From contig NZ_QETA01000002.1 in the NCBI RefSeq assembly GCF_003123725.1, forward strand, positions 124,001-188,000: a DNA stretch of 64,000 nucleotides, given 5' to 3'. Positions 26,554 to 36,000 of this stretch are shown here, one piece after another (the first letter of the stretch is position 1; every line of letters begins with the position of its first letter). Below the pieces are notes generated by a model that worked only from the letters and a program-made list of their open reading frames with translations, was not told the origin of the DNA and did not search any database. Source of the stretch: Corticimicrobacter populi. Lineage in GTDB: Bacteria; Pseudomonadota; Gammaproteobacteria; Burkholderiales; Burkholderiaceae_B. A program made the position numbers and the translations under genes.

Positions 26554-27771
26554 ATGCAAAAAATGGCTCCCAAAATGATGACGACGCGCCGGCGTCTGCT
26601 GGCCGCCGGCCTGGGTGGGTGTGCTGCCGGGCTGGCATTGCCGACCTGGGTGCGTGCGCAGGGCGCAGCGCAGCCGGTGCGCATCGGCCTGATCACCTCG
26701 TTGTCCGGGCCGTTTTCGTCGTTGGGCGAGAGCATGCGCGCCGGTTTGCAGCTTCTGATTGCCGAGTCGGGTGGCCAGATGGCCGGTCGGCCGGTCGAAC
26801 TGCTGGTCGAGGATGACCACGGCAAGCCCGATGAGGGCGTGCGCAAGGCCCGCAAGCTGATCGAACAGGATCGTGTCGATATCATCTGCGGGGTGATCAG
26901 CGCGGCGGTGGCGCTGGCGATCCGGGATATCGTGACCGATGCCGGTGTACCAACCTTCATGTCGAATGCCTCGGCCAATGCGCTGGCGCGTGAAGCAGCC
27001 AGTCCGCTGATTTTCCGGCCGACCAAGACCAGCTGGATGCTGGGCCATACCGGTGCTCGCTGGGCCTATGACCAGGTTTCGCAGAGCGGTGGCATGACGC
27101 TGGCATCCGACTATGCGGCAGGCCGGGAGTACATCGGTGATTTCATCCAGACCTACCAGACGCATGGCGGCGAAATCCAGAAGCAGTTCTGGACGCCGTT
27201 GGGCACGGCCGACTTCGCGCCGCTGGTCATGAATATCGCCGCCCAGCAACCCGATTTTGTCTATGCTTTCTTTGCGGGTTCGGATGCCGTGCGTTTCCTG
27301 CAGCAGATGCGCGACTTCCGGCTGCAGGACAAGGTGCGCGTACTCGGGCCGGGGGCCCTGTTCGACCAGGAAGACGTGTTGCCGGCTGCCGGCGATGCCG
27401 GGCTGGGCGGTGTCTCTACCTTCCACCAGACGCCTTCTGCGCCCGCTGCTGCGGGGTTCGTAGAGGCCTACCGCCAGTTGCGCGGTCGCTATCCGGGCGA
27501 GGCCAGTACCTCCGGCTATGTGACCGGACAGGTGATCCGGGCCGGCCTCGAGGCGGTGTCGGGCAATCTGTCGGATACGGCTGCCTTCAAGGCTCGCCTG
27601 CTGGATGCCCCGGTGGATACCGCCTTCGGATCCTTGCGTTTCGATCCGCGCAACAACCAGGCCATCATGGATATCTACGTGAACGAAGTCCGTCCGGGCG
27701 AAGATGGCAAGCCGTTCAACACCGTTGTGCATACCTACGAAGGCGTGCGGGATCCGGGTCCGGGCGCATGA
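26554..27771 (+). CDS. LIV-type ABC importer, periplasmic binding protein
   Basis: A 405-residue type I substrate-binding protein of the leucine/isoleucine/valine family. The N-terminus (TTRRRLLAAGLGG) looks like a twin-arginine signal, with cleavage after VRAQG likely. The mature protein begins VRIGLITSLSGPFSSLGESM, the standard LivK-type opening. In betaproteobacteria many members of this family bind aromatic acids rather than branched amino acids. Here it heads five transporter genes that run straight into a dihydroxybenzoate-siderophore assembly line, so an aryl acid ligand is plausible but unproven. ATGs at 26554 and further in are both possible. Confidence 0.85.
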   Translation: MQKMAPKMMTTRRRLLAAGLGGCAAGLALPTWVRAQGAAQPVRIGLITSLSGPFSSLGESMRAGLQLLIAESGGQMAGRPVELLVEDDHGKPDEGVRKARKLIEQDRVDIICGVISAAVALAIRDIVTDAGVPTFMSNASANALAREAASPLIFRPTKTSWMLGHTGARWAYDQVSQSGGMTLASDYAAGREYIGDFIQTYQTHGGEIQKQFWTPLGTADFAPLVMNIAAQQPDFVYAFFAGSDAVRFLQQMRDFRLQDKVRVLGPGALFDQEDVLPAAGDAGLGGVSTFHQTPSAPAAAGFVEAYRQLRGRYPGEASTSGYVTGQVIRAGLEAVSGNLSDTAAFKARLLDAPVDTAFGSLRFDPRNNQAIMDIYVNEVRPGEDGKPFNTVVHTYEGVRDPGPGA

Positions 27772-27775
27772 TCCG

Positions 27776-28645
27776 ATGGCCTATTATCTGGTCCAGACCC
27801 TCAATGCGCTGTCCTTTTCCGTCCTGCTGCTGCTGACAGGGCTGGGCCTGTCCCTGGTCCTCAGCCTTATGAATTTCGTCAATCTGACGCATGGTGCCTT
27901 CTACCTGCTGGGGGGCTATGTGGGCATCTACTGGCTGGCGGCCGGCTGGCCCTGGTGGCTGTCGCTGCCTGCCGCCTTCGTGGCAGCCGGTGTGGCCGGC
28001 TGGTTGCTCGACCGCTATCCCTTTGGCCGGTTTTATGGTCGGACCCATCTGATGCAGGTGCTGCTGACCTACGGCCTGTCGATCATTTTTGCCGACCTGA
28101 TGCGCTGGGGCTTCGGGGCCGATACCCTGTCGCCGGCGCTGCCGGACTGGCTGCGCGGCGTCGCCTTCGTACTGGGCATGCCGTTTCCGCTGTATCGGCT
28201 GGTGCTGATCGTCCTGGGCGTGGCGCTGGCTGGTCTGTTGTGGTGGCTGGTCGAGCGCACCCTGTGGGGGACGATCGTGCGAGCCTGCGTGGCAGATCGC
28301 GGCATCGTCGAGACACTGTGCATCGATACCCGCCGGGTATTTGCCTTTGCGATGGCATTGGCGGCCGGCCTGGGTGGGTTGGGCGGCGCGCTGGGGGTCG
28401 GCATGCAGTCGGCCTATCCCGGACTGGATGAGGAAACCCTGCTGCAGGCCCTGATGGTCGTGGTGGTTGGTGGACTGGGCAATTTTTCCGGGACGGTGCT
28501 GAGCGCCCTGGTACTCGGGTTCGTGACCACGTTCAGTCGCGTCTGGTGGCCCGAGTTTGCCAGCTTCGCATCACTGGGTGTGATGGCGGCCCTGCTGCTG
28601 TGGCGTCCGCAAGGACTGATGACACGCGAGGTGCGGACGGTATGA
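27776..28645 (+). CDS. LIV-type ABC importer, LivH-like permease
   Basis: A 289-residue inner-membrane permease with about eight hydrophobic segments. It opens with the LivH pattern (LNALSFSVLLLLTGLGLSLVL then MNFVNLTHGAFYLLGGY). The late ALMVVVVGGLGNFSGT coupling region is typical. It starts four bases after the binding-protein stop and overlaps the LivM gene by four bases (ATGA). Confidence 0.92.
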   Translation: MAYYLVQTLNALSFSVLLLLTGLGLSLVLSLMNFVNLTHGAFYLLGGYVGIYWLAAGWPWWLSLPAAFVAAGVAGWLLDRYPFGRFYGRTHLMQVLLTYGLSIIFADLMRWGFGADTLSPALPDWLRGVAFVLGMPFPLYRLVLIVLGVALAGLLWWLVERTLWGTIVRACVADRGIVETLCIDTRRVFAFAMALAAGLGGLGGALGVGMQSAYPGLDEETLLQALMVVVVGGLGNFSGTVLSALVLGFVTTFSRVWWPEFASFASLGVMAALLLWRPQGLMTREVRTV

Positions 28646-29598
28646 GGCCGCTGTTTGCTTCGCAGGGGCGGCCGGCCTGGCTGGGCTGGTTCCTGCTGTG
28701 CCTGGGTTTGGCTGCGTTGCCGTGGCTGCTGGGCAGCTTCGGCCTGCGCTTTGCTGCCGAAGTGTTGCTGGTGGGCGTGGCCGTGCTGGGGCTGGACTTG
28801 CTGGTCGGACTGGGGGGAATGGCGTCGTTGGGTCATGGTGCCGTATTTGGCGCGGCGGGCTATGCGGCAGCCTTGCTGTCGGCCCAGGTGGGGGGCAACC
28901 TGCCCCTGGTGCTGGCGGCCGGCGTGGTGGCCGGGGCCTTGCTGTCCGGCCTGATGGGTTGGGCGGCTCGACGCACCGGCGGATTGTTTTTCCTGGTGCT
29001 GACCCTGATTTTTGGACAGATGATCTGGGAGGTCGTCTTCCGCTGGCGGGCGGTTACCGGCGGTGCCGACGGGCTGCGCGGCTTTCCGCGTTTGAGTCTG
29101 GGCGGCTGGACGCTGGATACGCCCCTGTCGCTGTATGTCGTGGCGGCCGTGCTGGCTCTGGTGGCGCTGGTGCTGGCACGTTCCTTTGCCCGGGCTCCCC
29201 TGGGGCAGGCATTGACTGCCTGGCGCGATCAGCCTGAACGGATGCGGGCGCTGGGGTTTGATGCGCGGCGCATCCAGATACGAGTGTTTCTGCTGGCCGG
29301 CGCTTTGGCCGGCGCGGCGGGGGCGCTCTATCCTTTCGTCAATCAGTACATCGGGCCGAATGCCGTGCACTGGAGCATGTCCGCCACCCTGATGGTGATG
29401 CTGGTAATCGGCGGGGTCGGGACCCTGCATGGAGGTTTTGTCGGAGCCATGATCTATCTGGTGATCCAGACGTATATCAGCTCCTACACCGAGCGCTGGC
29501 AACTGATTGTCGGGCTGATTTTCGTGCTGACCGTGATTTTCCTGCCGCATGGGGTGGCACGGCTGGCACAGAGTGTACGCTGCCGGAGGCAGGCATGA
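28642..29598 (+). CDS. LIV-type ABC importer, LivM-like permease
   Basis: A 318-residue permease, partner of the LivH-like protein. Family segments are LDLLVGLGGMASLGHGAVFGAAGYAAAL (only part needed to recognise it) near residue 50 and the late GGVGTLHGGFVGA coupling loop. About nine membrane segments are expected. ATGA overlaps at both ends show strict translational coupling to the neighbouring permease and ATPase genes. Confidence 0.92.
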   Translation: MRPLFASQGRPAWLGWFLLCLGLAALPWLLGSFGLRFAAEVLLVGVAVLGLDLLVGLGGMASLGHGAVFGAAGYAAALLSAQVGGNLPLVLAAGVVAGALLSGLMGWAARRTGGLFFLVLTLIFGQMIWEVVFRWRAVTGGADGLRGFPRLSLGGWTLDTPLSLYVVAAVLALVALVLARSFARAPLGQALTAWRDQPERMRALGFDARRIQIRVFLLAGALAGAAGALYPFVNQYIGPNAVHWSMSATLMVMLVIGGVGTLHGGFVGAMIYLVIQTYISSYTERWQLIVGLIFVLTVIFLPHGVARLAQSVRCRRQA

Positions 29599-30359
29599 CG
29601 TTGGCCCCCTTGCTGCAGGTCGATGCGGTCGGCAAGTCATTCGGTGCCCTGCAGGCGCTCGACGACATCAGTTTCGACCTGAAGGCGGGCGAGACGCTGG
29701 GGTTGATTGGTCCCAATGGTGCAGGCAAGACGACGCTGTTCAATATCCTGAGTGGGTTTCTGGCACCGGATCGTGGGCAGGTGCGCTTCATGGCGCAGGA
29801 TATCGGTTCCTGGGATCCCATGCGACGGGCACAGTCCGGCGTCGTGCGAACCTTCCAGAAAAGCCTGGTATTTCCCGACATGAGCGTATGTCGCAATCTG
29901 GCGCTGGCCCTGCTGGCCTTGCAGGGCGATGGCTATCGCTGGTGGGGCGGGCGTCGTGCATTGGCAAACGCAGAGGCGAAGGCGCGTCAGCTGTTGGCAG
30001 CCAGCCCGCTGGCCGATGATTGCCAGACGCGAGTCGGTGACATGTCGTATGGCGCGCAACGGATGGTGGATATTCTGATCGCCCTGGCACAGCAGCCTCG
30101 CCTGTTGTTGCTGGACGAGCCGACTGCCGGGTTGACGGTCGCCGAGGCTGCCCAGTTGCTTGGGCTGGTGCGGCAATTGCATGCCGATGCAGCCGTGGTG
30201 CTGATCGCGCACGACATGGACGTGGTGTTCCGGGAGTGCGACCGGATCGCTGTCCTCAATCTCGGACGCCTGGTGGCCGTGGATACGCCCGAGCGCATCC
30301 GCAGTCATGAGGCGGTGCGTCAGGCCTACCTGGGTGCGCTGGCGCGGCAGGAGGTGTGA
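29595..30359 (+). CDS. LIV-type ABC importer, LivG-like ATPase
   Basis: A 254-residue ATPase with Walker A ([11 protein letters not shown], about 45), Walker B (LLLLDEPTAGL) and the H-loop (LIAHDMD). The signature region reads MSYGAQRMVDILIAL, where Gly-Ala-Gln replaces the usual Ser-Gly-Gly-Gln core; LivG proteins often show YGxQR here, so this is within family variation. It pairs with the LivF-like ATPase encoded next. Confidence 0.92.
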   Translation: MTLAPLLQVDAVGKSFGALQALDDISFDLKAGETLGLIGPNGAGKTTLFNILSGFLAPDRGQVRFMAQDIGSWDPMRRAQSGVVRTFQKSLVFPDMSVCRNLALALLALQGDGYRWWGGRRALANAEAKARQLLAASPLADDCQTRVGDMSYGAQRMVDILIALAQQPRLLLLDEPTAGLTVAEAAQLLGLVRQLHADAAVVLIAHDMDVVFRECDRIAVLNLGRLVAVDTPERIRSHEAVRQAYLGALARQEV

Positions 30360-31078
30360 TGGAAACGCAGATGGTGAGCTGGGACCTTCGCTCGGCTGGC
30401 TATGGCGGGGCACAGGTGCTCCATGATATTCAGTTGTCGGTCGCGCGTGGTCAGGTACTGGCGTTGCTGGGGCGCAATGGCGCGGGCAAGACGACCCTGC
30501 TGCATACACTGTTCAATCTGGGCCCGCAGTCCGAAGGCCGGATTGTGCTGGCCGGCCAGGATGTTCAGGGCTGGGCGACACATCGGGTTGCCCGGATGGG
30601 GGCGGCATTGGTGCCGCAGGGACGAGGGGTGTTTGCTGATTTGACCGTGGCTGAAAGCCTGGGCATGGCGGCATGGTGGTCGGGCCGCAAGCGCCGGGGC
30701 GAATGGACGCTGGAGCGTATTTTGTCGCTGTTTCCGCGTCTGCAGGAGCGTCGCGGTTCGATGTGCAGCGCCCTGAGTGGCGGCGAGCGGCAAATGCTCG
30801 CCCTGGCCCGTGCCCTGCTGACCCAGCCTTCGCTGCTGGTACTCGACGAGCCGGGCGAGGGATTGGCACCGCTGGCGGTCGAGCAGGTGGTGGCAGCTTC
30901 AGTACGTATGTTGCGGCAGGCGGGGGTCACCATTGTCATGGCCGAGCAGGATATCGCCTTGGCATTGGCCGTGGCGACCCGTGTGGCGGTCATCGATGGC
31001 GGCACGCTGGTGTTCGATGGCACGCCGGATACTTTGCGCGCTCGCCAGGATGTCCTGCAGCGGCACCTGGGCGTCTAG
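30359..31078 (+). CDS. LIV-type ABC importer, LivF-like ATPase
   Basis: A 239-residue ATPase with Walker A (GRNGAGKTTLL), the LVPQGRGVFADLTVAESL segment typical of LivF, signature LSGGERQMLALARAL, Walker B (LLVLDEPGEGLAP) and a degenerate H-loop (VMAEQD, as usual for LivF). The start at 30359 overlaps the LivG stop by one base (TGATG) after AGGAGG; a GTG one codon earlier is possible. A 96-base gap follows before the aryl-AMP ligase gene. Confidence 0.92.
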   Translation: METQMVSWDLRSAGYGGAQVLHDIQLSVARGQVLALLGRNGAGKTTLLHTLFNLGPQSEGRIVLAGQDVQGWATHRVARMGAALVPQGRGVFADLTVAESLGMAAWWSGRKRRGEWTLERILSLFPRLQERRGSMCSALSGGERQMLALARALLTQPSLLVLDEPGEGLAPLAVEQVVAASVRMLRQAGVTIVMAEQDIALALAVATRVAVIDGGTLVFDGTPDTLRARQDVLQRHLGV

Positions 31079-31174
31079 GCTGCCCTCGATGGAGGCGGAA
31101 CGGGGGCACTGCTATGATCCGGATGGATACGAATTGAACAAGAACAGTGCAGGTTTTTTGAACAAGAGGACAAC

Positions 31175-32818
31175 ATGATTCCGGTTTCACAGGTGTGGCC
31201 AGAGGAGTTGGCACGGCTTTATCGCCAGAAAGGCTATTGGCGCGGTGAAACGTTCGGCAGCATGCTGCGGGAACGCGCCCAGGCGCATCCTGAGCGCATC
31301 GCCCTGGTCGAGGGCGAGACCCGCTGGAGCTATGCCGAGCTGGATCGCCGGGCAGACCTGCTGGCCGCAGGGTTTCTGGCTGAGGGGCTGAAGCCCGGTG
31401 ACCGGGTGATCGTCCACCTGCCCAATGTGCTGGCGTTTTTCCCGGTAGTGTTCGGGCTGTTCAGGGCCGGCATCTTGCCTGTGTATGCGCTGCCCGCGCA
31501 CCGGATCACCGAGATCGAGCATTTCGCCCGTTCGTCCGAAGCCGTAGGGTATGTCATCGCCGACCACCAGGATGGTTTCGATTACCGTGAGCTTGCGACC
31601 GAACTGTGTCAGCGGGTGCCGGCCGTGGCCCATGTGTTCGTGGCGGGCGAGGCGGGCCCCTTCCGAGCGTTGGACGATGTCAGCCGTGCCGGTGAAACCG
31701 CCCCGGCGCCCGCGACCGGGCCACAGCCCTCCGATGTGGCGTTCATGCAGATCTCGGGTGGCAGTACCGGGCTGTCCAAGCTCATTCCGCGTACGCATGA
31801 CGACTATATCTACACGCTGCGTGCCAGTGCCGAAATCTGCGGGCTGGACGGCGACAATGTGTTCCTGGTCGTGTTGCCGATGGCACACAACTATCCCATG
31901 AGTTCGCCGGGCGTGCTGGGGGCGTTGTATGCCGGGTCGCGCATCGTGCTGTGCCCTTCACCCAGCCCCGAAGTCGCTTTCCCGCTGATTGAGCGCGAGC
32001 GCGCCGACATGGTCAGCCTGGTGCCGCCGTTGCTGCTGGTCTGGTTGGATGCGGCCGAACAGACGACGCATGATCTGTCGAGCCTCAAGGTCATGCAAGT
32101 CGGGGGGGCCAAGCTGATTCCGGAAGTGGCCCGGCGTGTACGCCCGCTGCTGGGCGTGCAGTTGCAGCAGGTGTTCGGCATGGCCGAAGGGCTGGTCAAC
32201 TATACCCGGCTGGATGACGATGACGAAACCATGATCGGCACCCAGGGCCGGCCGATCAGCCCTGACGATGAAATCCGGCTGGTGGACGACCAGGACCGCG
32301 ATGTGCCTGCGGGCGAACCGGGCAATTTGCTGACGCGCGGGCCCTATACGATTCGTGGCTATCACAACAATCCGACGGCCAATGCCCGTTCGTTTACCGA
32401 GGATGGCTTTTATCGGACCGGCGATATCGTGCGCCTGACCGAGCGTGGCTATCTGGTGGTACAGGGGCGGGCGGGTGACCATATCAACCGCGGTGGGGAA
32501 AAAATTTCTGCCGAGGAGGTCGAGGACCACCTGCTGGCGCACCCTGGCGTGTTCGATGCCGCCGTAGTGTCGATGCCCGATGAATATCTGGGCGAGCGCA
32601 GTTGTGCCTTCATCATTGCCCGTGGCGAAAAGCCGCGCGCGGTTGATCTCAAGCGCTGGATACGCGAGCGCGGGCTGGCGGCCTTCAAGGTGCCGGACCA
32701 GATCGTCTTTGTCGACAAATTCGCAGCCACGGCGGCAGGCAAGATCAGTCGCAAGGAATTGCGTGCGTCGTTGCGTGCCATGCTGGCAGAGCAGGAACAG
32801 GAGAAACAGGGTGGCTGA
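31175..32818 (+). CDS. entE: 2,3-dihydroxybenzoate-AMP ligase, EntE/DhbE-like
   Basis: A 547-residue stand-alone adenylation enzyme that activates an aryl acid and loads it on the aryl carrier protein. Core motifs are [16 protein letters not shown] (about 194), [14 protein letters not shown] (about 331) and the late Lys in [11 protein letters not shown]. Counting against DhbE from memory, its DHB-specificity residues Asn235, Ser240 and Val337 fall on N239, S244 and V341 here, a constant offset of four. Salicylate enzymes usually have Cys and Leu at the last two, so 2,3-dihydroxybenzoate is the best prediction. No entA, entB-isochorismatase or entC is in the window. Confidence 0.9.
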   Translation: MIPVSQVWPEELARLYRQKGYWRGETFGSMLRERAQAHPERIALVEGETRWSYAELDRRADLLAAGFLAEGLKPGDRVIVHLPNVLAFFPVVFGLFRAGILPVYALPAHRITEIEHFARSSEAVGYVIADHQDGFDYRELATELCQRVPAVAHVFVAGEAGPFRALDDVSRAGETAPAPATGPQPSDVAFMQISGGSTGLSKLIPRTHDDYIYTLRASAEICGLDGDNVFLVVLPMAHNYPMSSPGVLGALYAGSRIVLCPSPSPEVAFPLIERERADMVSLVPPLLLVWLDAAEQTTHDLSSLKVMQVGGAKLIPEVARRVRPLLGVQLQQVFGMAEGLVNYTRLDDDDETMIGTQGRPISPDDEIRLVDDQDRDVPAGEPGNLLTRGPYTIRGYHNNPTANARSFTEDGFYRTGDIVRLTERGYLVVQGRAGDHINRGGEKISAEEVEDHLLAHPGVFDAAVVSMPDEYLGERSCAFIIARGEKPRAVDLKRWIRERGLAAFKVPDQIVFVDKFAATAAGKISRKELRASLRAMLAEQEQEKQGG

Positions 32819-33047
32819 ACTGACGCTGGAGAGCATGCGTGCCGATCTGGCCCGTGCCTTGCATGAAGACCCATCGGCGCTGGCCGATGATGACAACCTG
32901 ATCGACTTCGGGCTCGACTCGGTGCGTGCCATGACGCTGATCACACGCTGGCGTCAGGCGGGCGCACAACTCGAATTTGCAGAGTGTGCGGCACGTCCGG
33001 AACTGGGATACTGGTGGGAACTGGTGCGGAGCCGACGTCAGTCATGA
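32811..33047 (+). CDS. Stand-alone aryl carrier protein (EntB C-terminal domain-like)
   Basis: A 78-residue carrier protein starting at GTG 32811, inside the last codons of the ligase gene (8-base overlap). The phosphopantetheine site is Ser37 in [10 protein letters not shown], and the C-terminal helix (YWWELVRSR) resembles the end of EntB and its WWKLL segment. EntB normally fuses an isochorismatase domain to this carrier domain. Here only the carrier part exists, consistent with a pathway that receives finished dihydroxybenzoate. It overlaps the synthetase start (ATGA). Confidence 0.88.
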   Translation: MAELTLESMRADLARALHEDPSALADDDNLIDFGLDSVRAMTLITRWRQAGAQLEFAECAARPELGYWWELVRSRRQS

Positions 33048-36000
33048 TCGACCACATTGCAGCACCGCTGACCGAGGCACAGACCGGACTCTGGTACGCG
33101 CAACGTCTGGACCCGTCCAATCCGATCTTCAATACCGGCCAGTATCTTGTGCTGGATGGTGCGTTGGATATCGACCTGTTCAGGCAGGCCGCCGATACGG
33201 TGGCACTGCAGGCTGATGCATTGGTCATGCGCGTACAGGAGACGCCGGATGACGGCCCGGTACAGGTGCCGGAGCCGGCCTTCCGGCCGCTGCTGCAAGT
33301 GATCGACCTGAGTGGGGAGGTTGACCCGCTGGCTGCGGCGCAGCAGCGGATGCAGGAGGACATGGCGACGCCGCTGGACCCGTCGGCCCGGGCCATGGCC
33401 TGCCAGCAACTGTTTGTGCTGGGGGCGCTGCGCCATGTCTGGTACCTGCGCGTGCACCATGTCGCCATCGATGGCTATGGCATGGCGCTGCTCGAAGCCA
33501 AGGTCGCCCAGTGGTACCGCTGGCTGAGTGCCGGACAGGGGGCGGCACCGGCCGCGTTGCCGTCTTGCGCAGCCGTCCTGCAGTCCGACGCCGATTATCG
33601 TGCCGGCGAGCGCCGTGAGCGTGATCGCGCCTGGTGGCTGGAGGCGTTTGCCGAGCCGGGCCTGGTGGCCAGCCTGGGCGAAGGCCTGCCCGTCAGCGGG
33701 CACACCTTTCGCCATGTGTCGGCGGCCTTGCCGCACGCCTGCGAGCGTGCCGTGCATGCCCTGGCCGATCGCATCGATGTGGCCTGGCCCGATGTGCTGA
33801 CCGGCCTGACGGCAGCCTATCTGTGTCGCCATGCGGCTGCGGCCGAGACTGTGGTCGGCGTACCCTGGATGGGGCGCATGGGCGATGCCAGTGCCGAGAT
33901 TCCGGCCATGGTCATGAATGTGTTGCCGGTACGCATCCGGCCTGACGAGCAGGCACCGTTGTCCGACGTCATGGTGGATGTCATGCGCAGCCTGCGCCAG
34001 GCCCGTCGGCATGGCCGTTATCGCAGCGAGCAATTGCGCCGCGATCTGGGGCTGCTGGGGGGGCAGAAACGTCTGTACGGTCCCATGATCAACGTGTTGC
34101 CCTTCAGCGATGCCGGCAATTGGCCTGATGGTCTGGCTGCGACGCGACATGTCCTGGGAACGGGGCCGGTCGATGACCTGACGTTTTCCTTCCATGCAGA
34201 TGGCAGTGGGGCCGGGTTGGTGTTGGATATCGATGCCCATCCGGATCTCTATGATGATCAGGTGGTGCAGGCACATCTGGCGCGGCTGCTTTGCTTTATC
34301 GAGGCAGCGGCGCAGGCGGATACCCTGGCTCAGGTACAGACACTGACGCCGGCGGAGCAGGTGTATTGGACGCACACGGTCAACGATACCGCGCATCCCG
34401 TACCCGATACCACGCTCTGGGCCCTGATCGAGGCAGCGATGCTGCAATATCCGGAGCGACTTGCGCTGACGGACGTACAGCAGACTCTGGACTATGCCGC
34501 GCTCGATCTCGAAACCCAGCGCTGGGCGGCTATCCTCAGGCAGCACGGCGTGCGACGAGGCGATATCGTCGCGGTGGCACTGCCTCGCGGCAACGACCTG
34601 GCGCTGGCCCTGCTGTCCAGCTTGCGGGCGGGCGCGGCATATCTGCCGCTGGATATCGAACATCCCGCCGGACGTTTGCAAACCATACTGGAGGCGGCAC
34701 AGCCCAGGGTCGTGCTGACGACAGCCGAGGTTGCCGCCAGGCTGCCGGCCGTGCCGCAGCAACTGTGGGTCGAACGAGATTGCGATGCCAGCCGTCTGGT
34801 GCTCCTGGATGACGGGCAGGCCGCTGACAATGCGCCGCAGGCCGACGATGCAGCCTATATTCTGTATACCTCAGGTTCTACCGGAACCCCCAAGGGGGTG
34901 GTGATCGAGCATCGTGCCATCGTCAATCGCCTGCTGTGGATGCAGCAGCATTACGAAGTGGGCATGGATGAGCGCATCCTGCAGAAAACCCCGGTCACGT
35001 TCGACGTGTCGGTCTGGGAGTTCTTCCTGCCGCTGATGTCCGGTGCGACTCTGATCATGGCTCCGCCGCAGGCGCATCGCGATCCGGCCTGGCTGGCAGC
35101 CCTGATGCGTGAGCAGGCGATCACGACGCTGCATTTCGTGCCCTCGATGCTGGCGGCTTTCCTTGACGAGCCCAGCATCGACGGGTTGGAGCCGCGTCGT
35201 ATTTTTTGCAGCGGAGAGGCTCTGCCGGCCGCGTTGCGTGACCGGTTCCACCAGATGCTGCCGGGTGTGGAACTGCATAACCTGTACGGGCCGACGGAGG
35301 CGGCGGTGGATGTGTCATGGTGGCCCGCTTCTGCCGATGACCGCTCCGTGCCGGTGCCCATAGGTTTTCCCGTCTGGAATACGGCCCTGTACGTCCTGGA
35401 TGACGCGATGCGGCCTTGCCCGCCCGGTACGCAGGGGCATCTCTATCTGGCGGGCCGCCAGTTGGCGCGTGGCTACCTGGGGCGGCCCGACCTGACGGCA
35501 GAGCGTTTCGTGGCCGATCCGTTCCGTGTCGGCGAGCGCATGTACGCGACGGGCGATCTGGCCCGCTGGCGTGCCGACGGTGCCGTCGTGTTCCTGGGGC
35601 GATCCGATCATCAGGTCAAGATCCGTGGCCAGCGTATCGAGCTGGATGAGGTCGAGGCGGTGCTTGCGCGTGCCGAAGGGGTGGGCCAATTGGCGGTGAT
35701 CGCGCATGCCGATGCGCGTGGCGAAGCCTGGCTGGTGGCCTATATCGTGCCGCACGATCCGCAGCAGGCACCTGCGACCGAGGCATTGCGCCAGCATCTG
35801 GCCGCGTTCGTGCCCGATTACATGATTCCTTCCGTATTCGTGATGTTGCCGGTGCTGCCGGTTACGGCCAATGGCAAGCTGGATCGCAAGGCCTTGCCGG
35901 TGCCGATGTTCTCCGGCGTGGCGGGGCGCGAGGCAGAAGGGGCGACGGAAAAAAGGCTTGCTGCCTTGTTTGCCGAGGTTCTGGGATTGTCGCAGCCCGT

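Noticed and set aside
33038-34762. Leftward 574-codon frame inside the synthetase gene
   Set aside because: Antisense of the condensation and adenylation domains, which carry all expected motifs.
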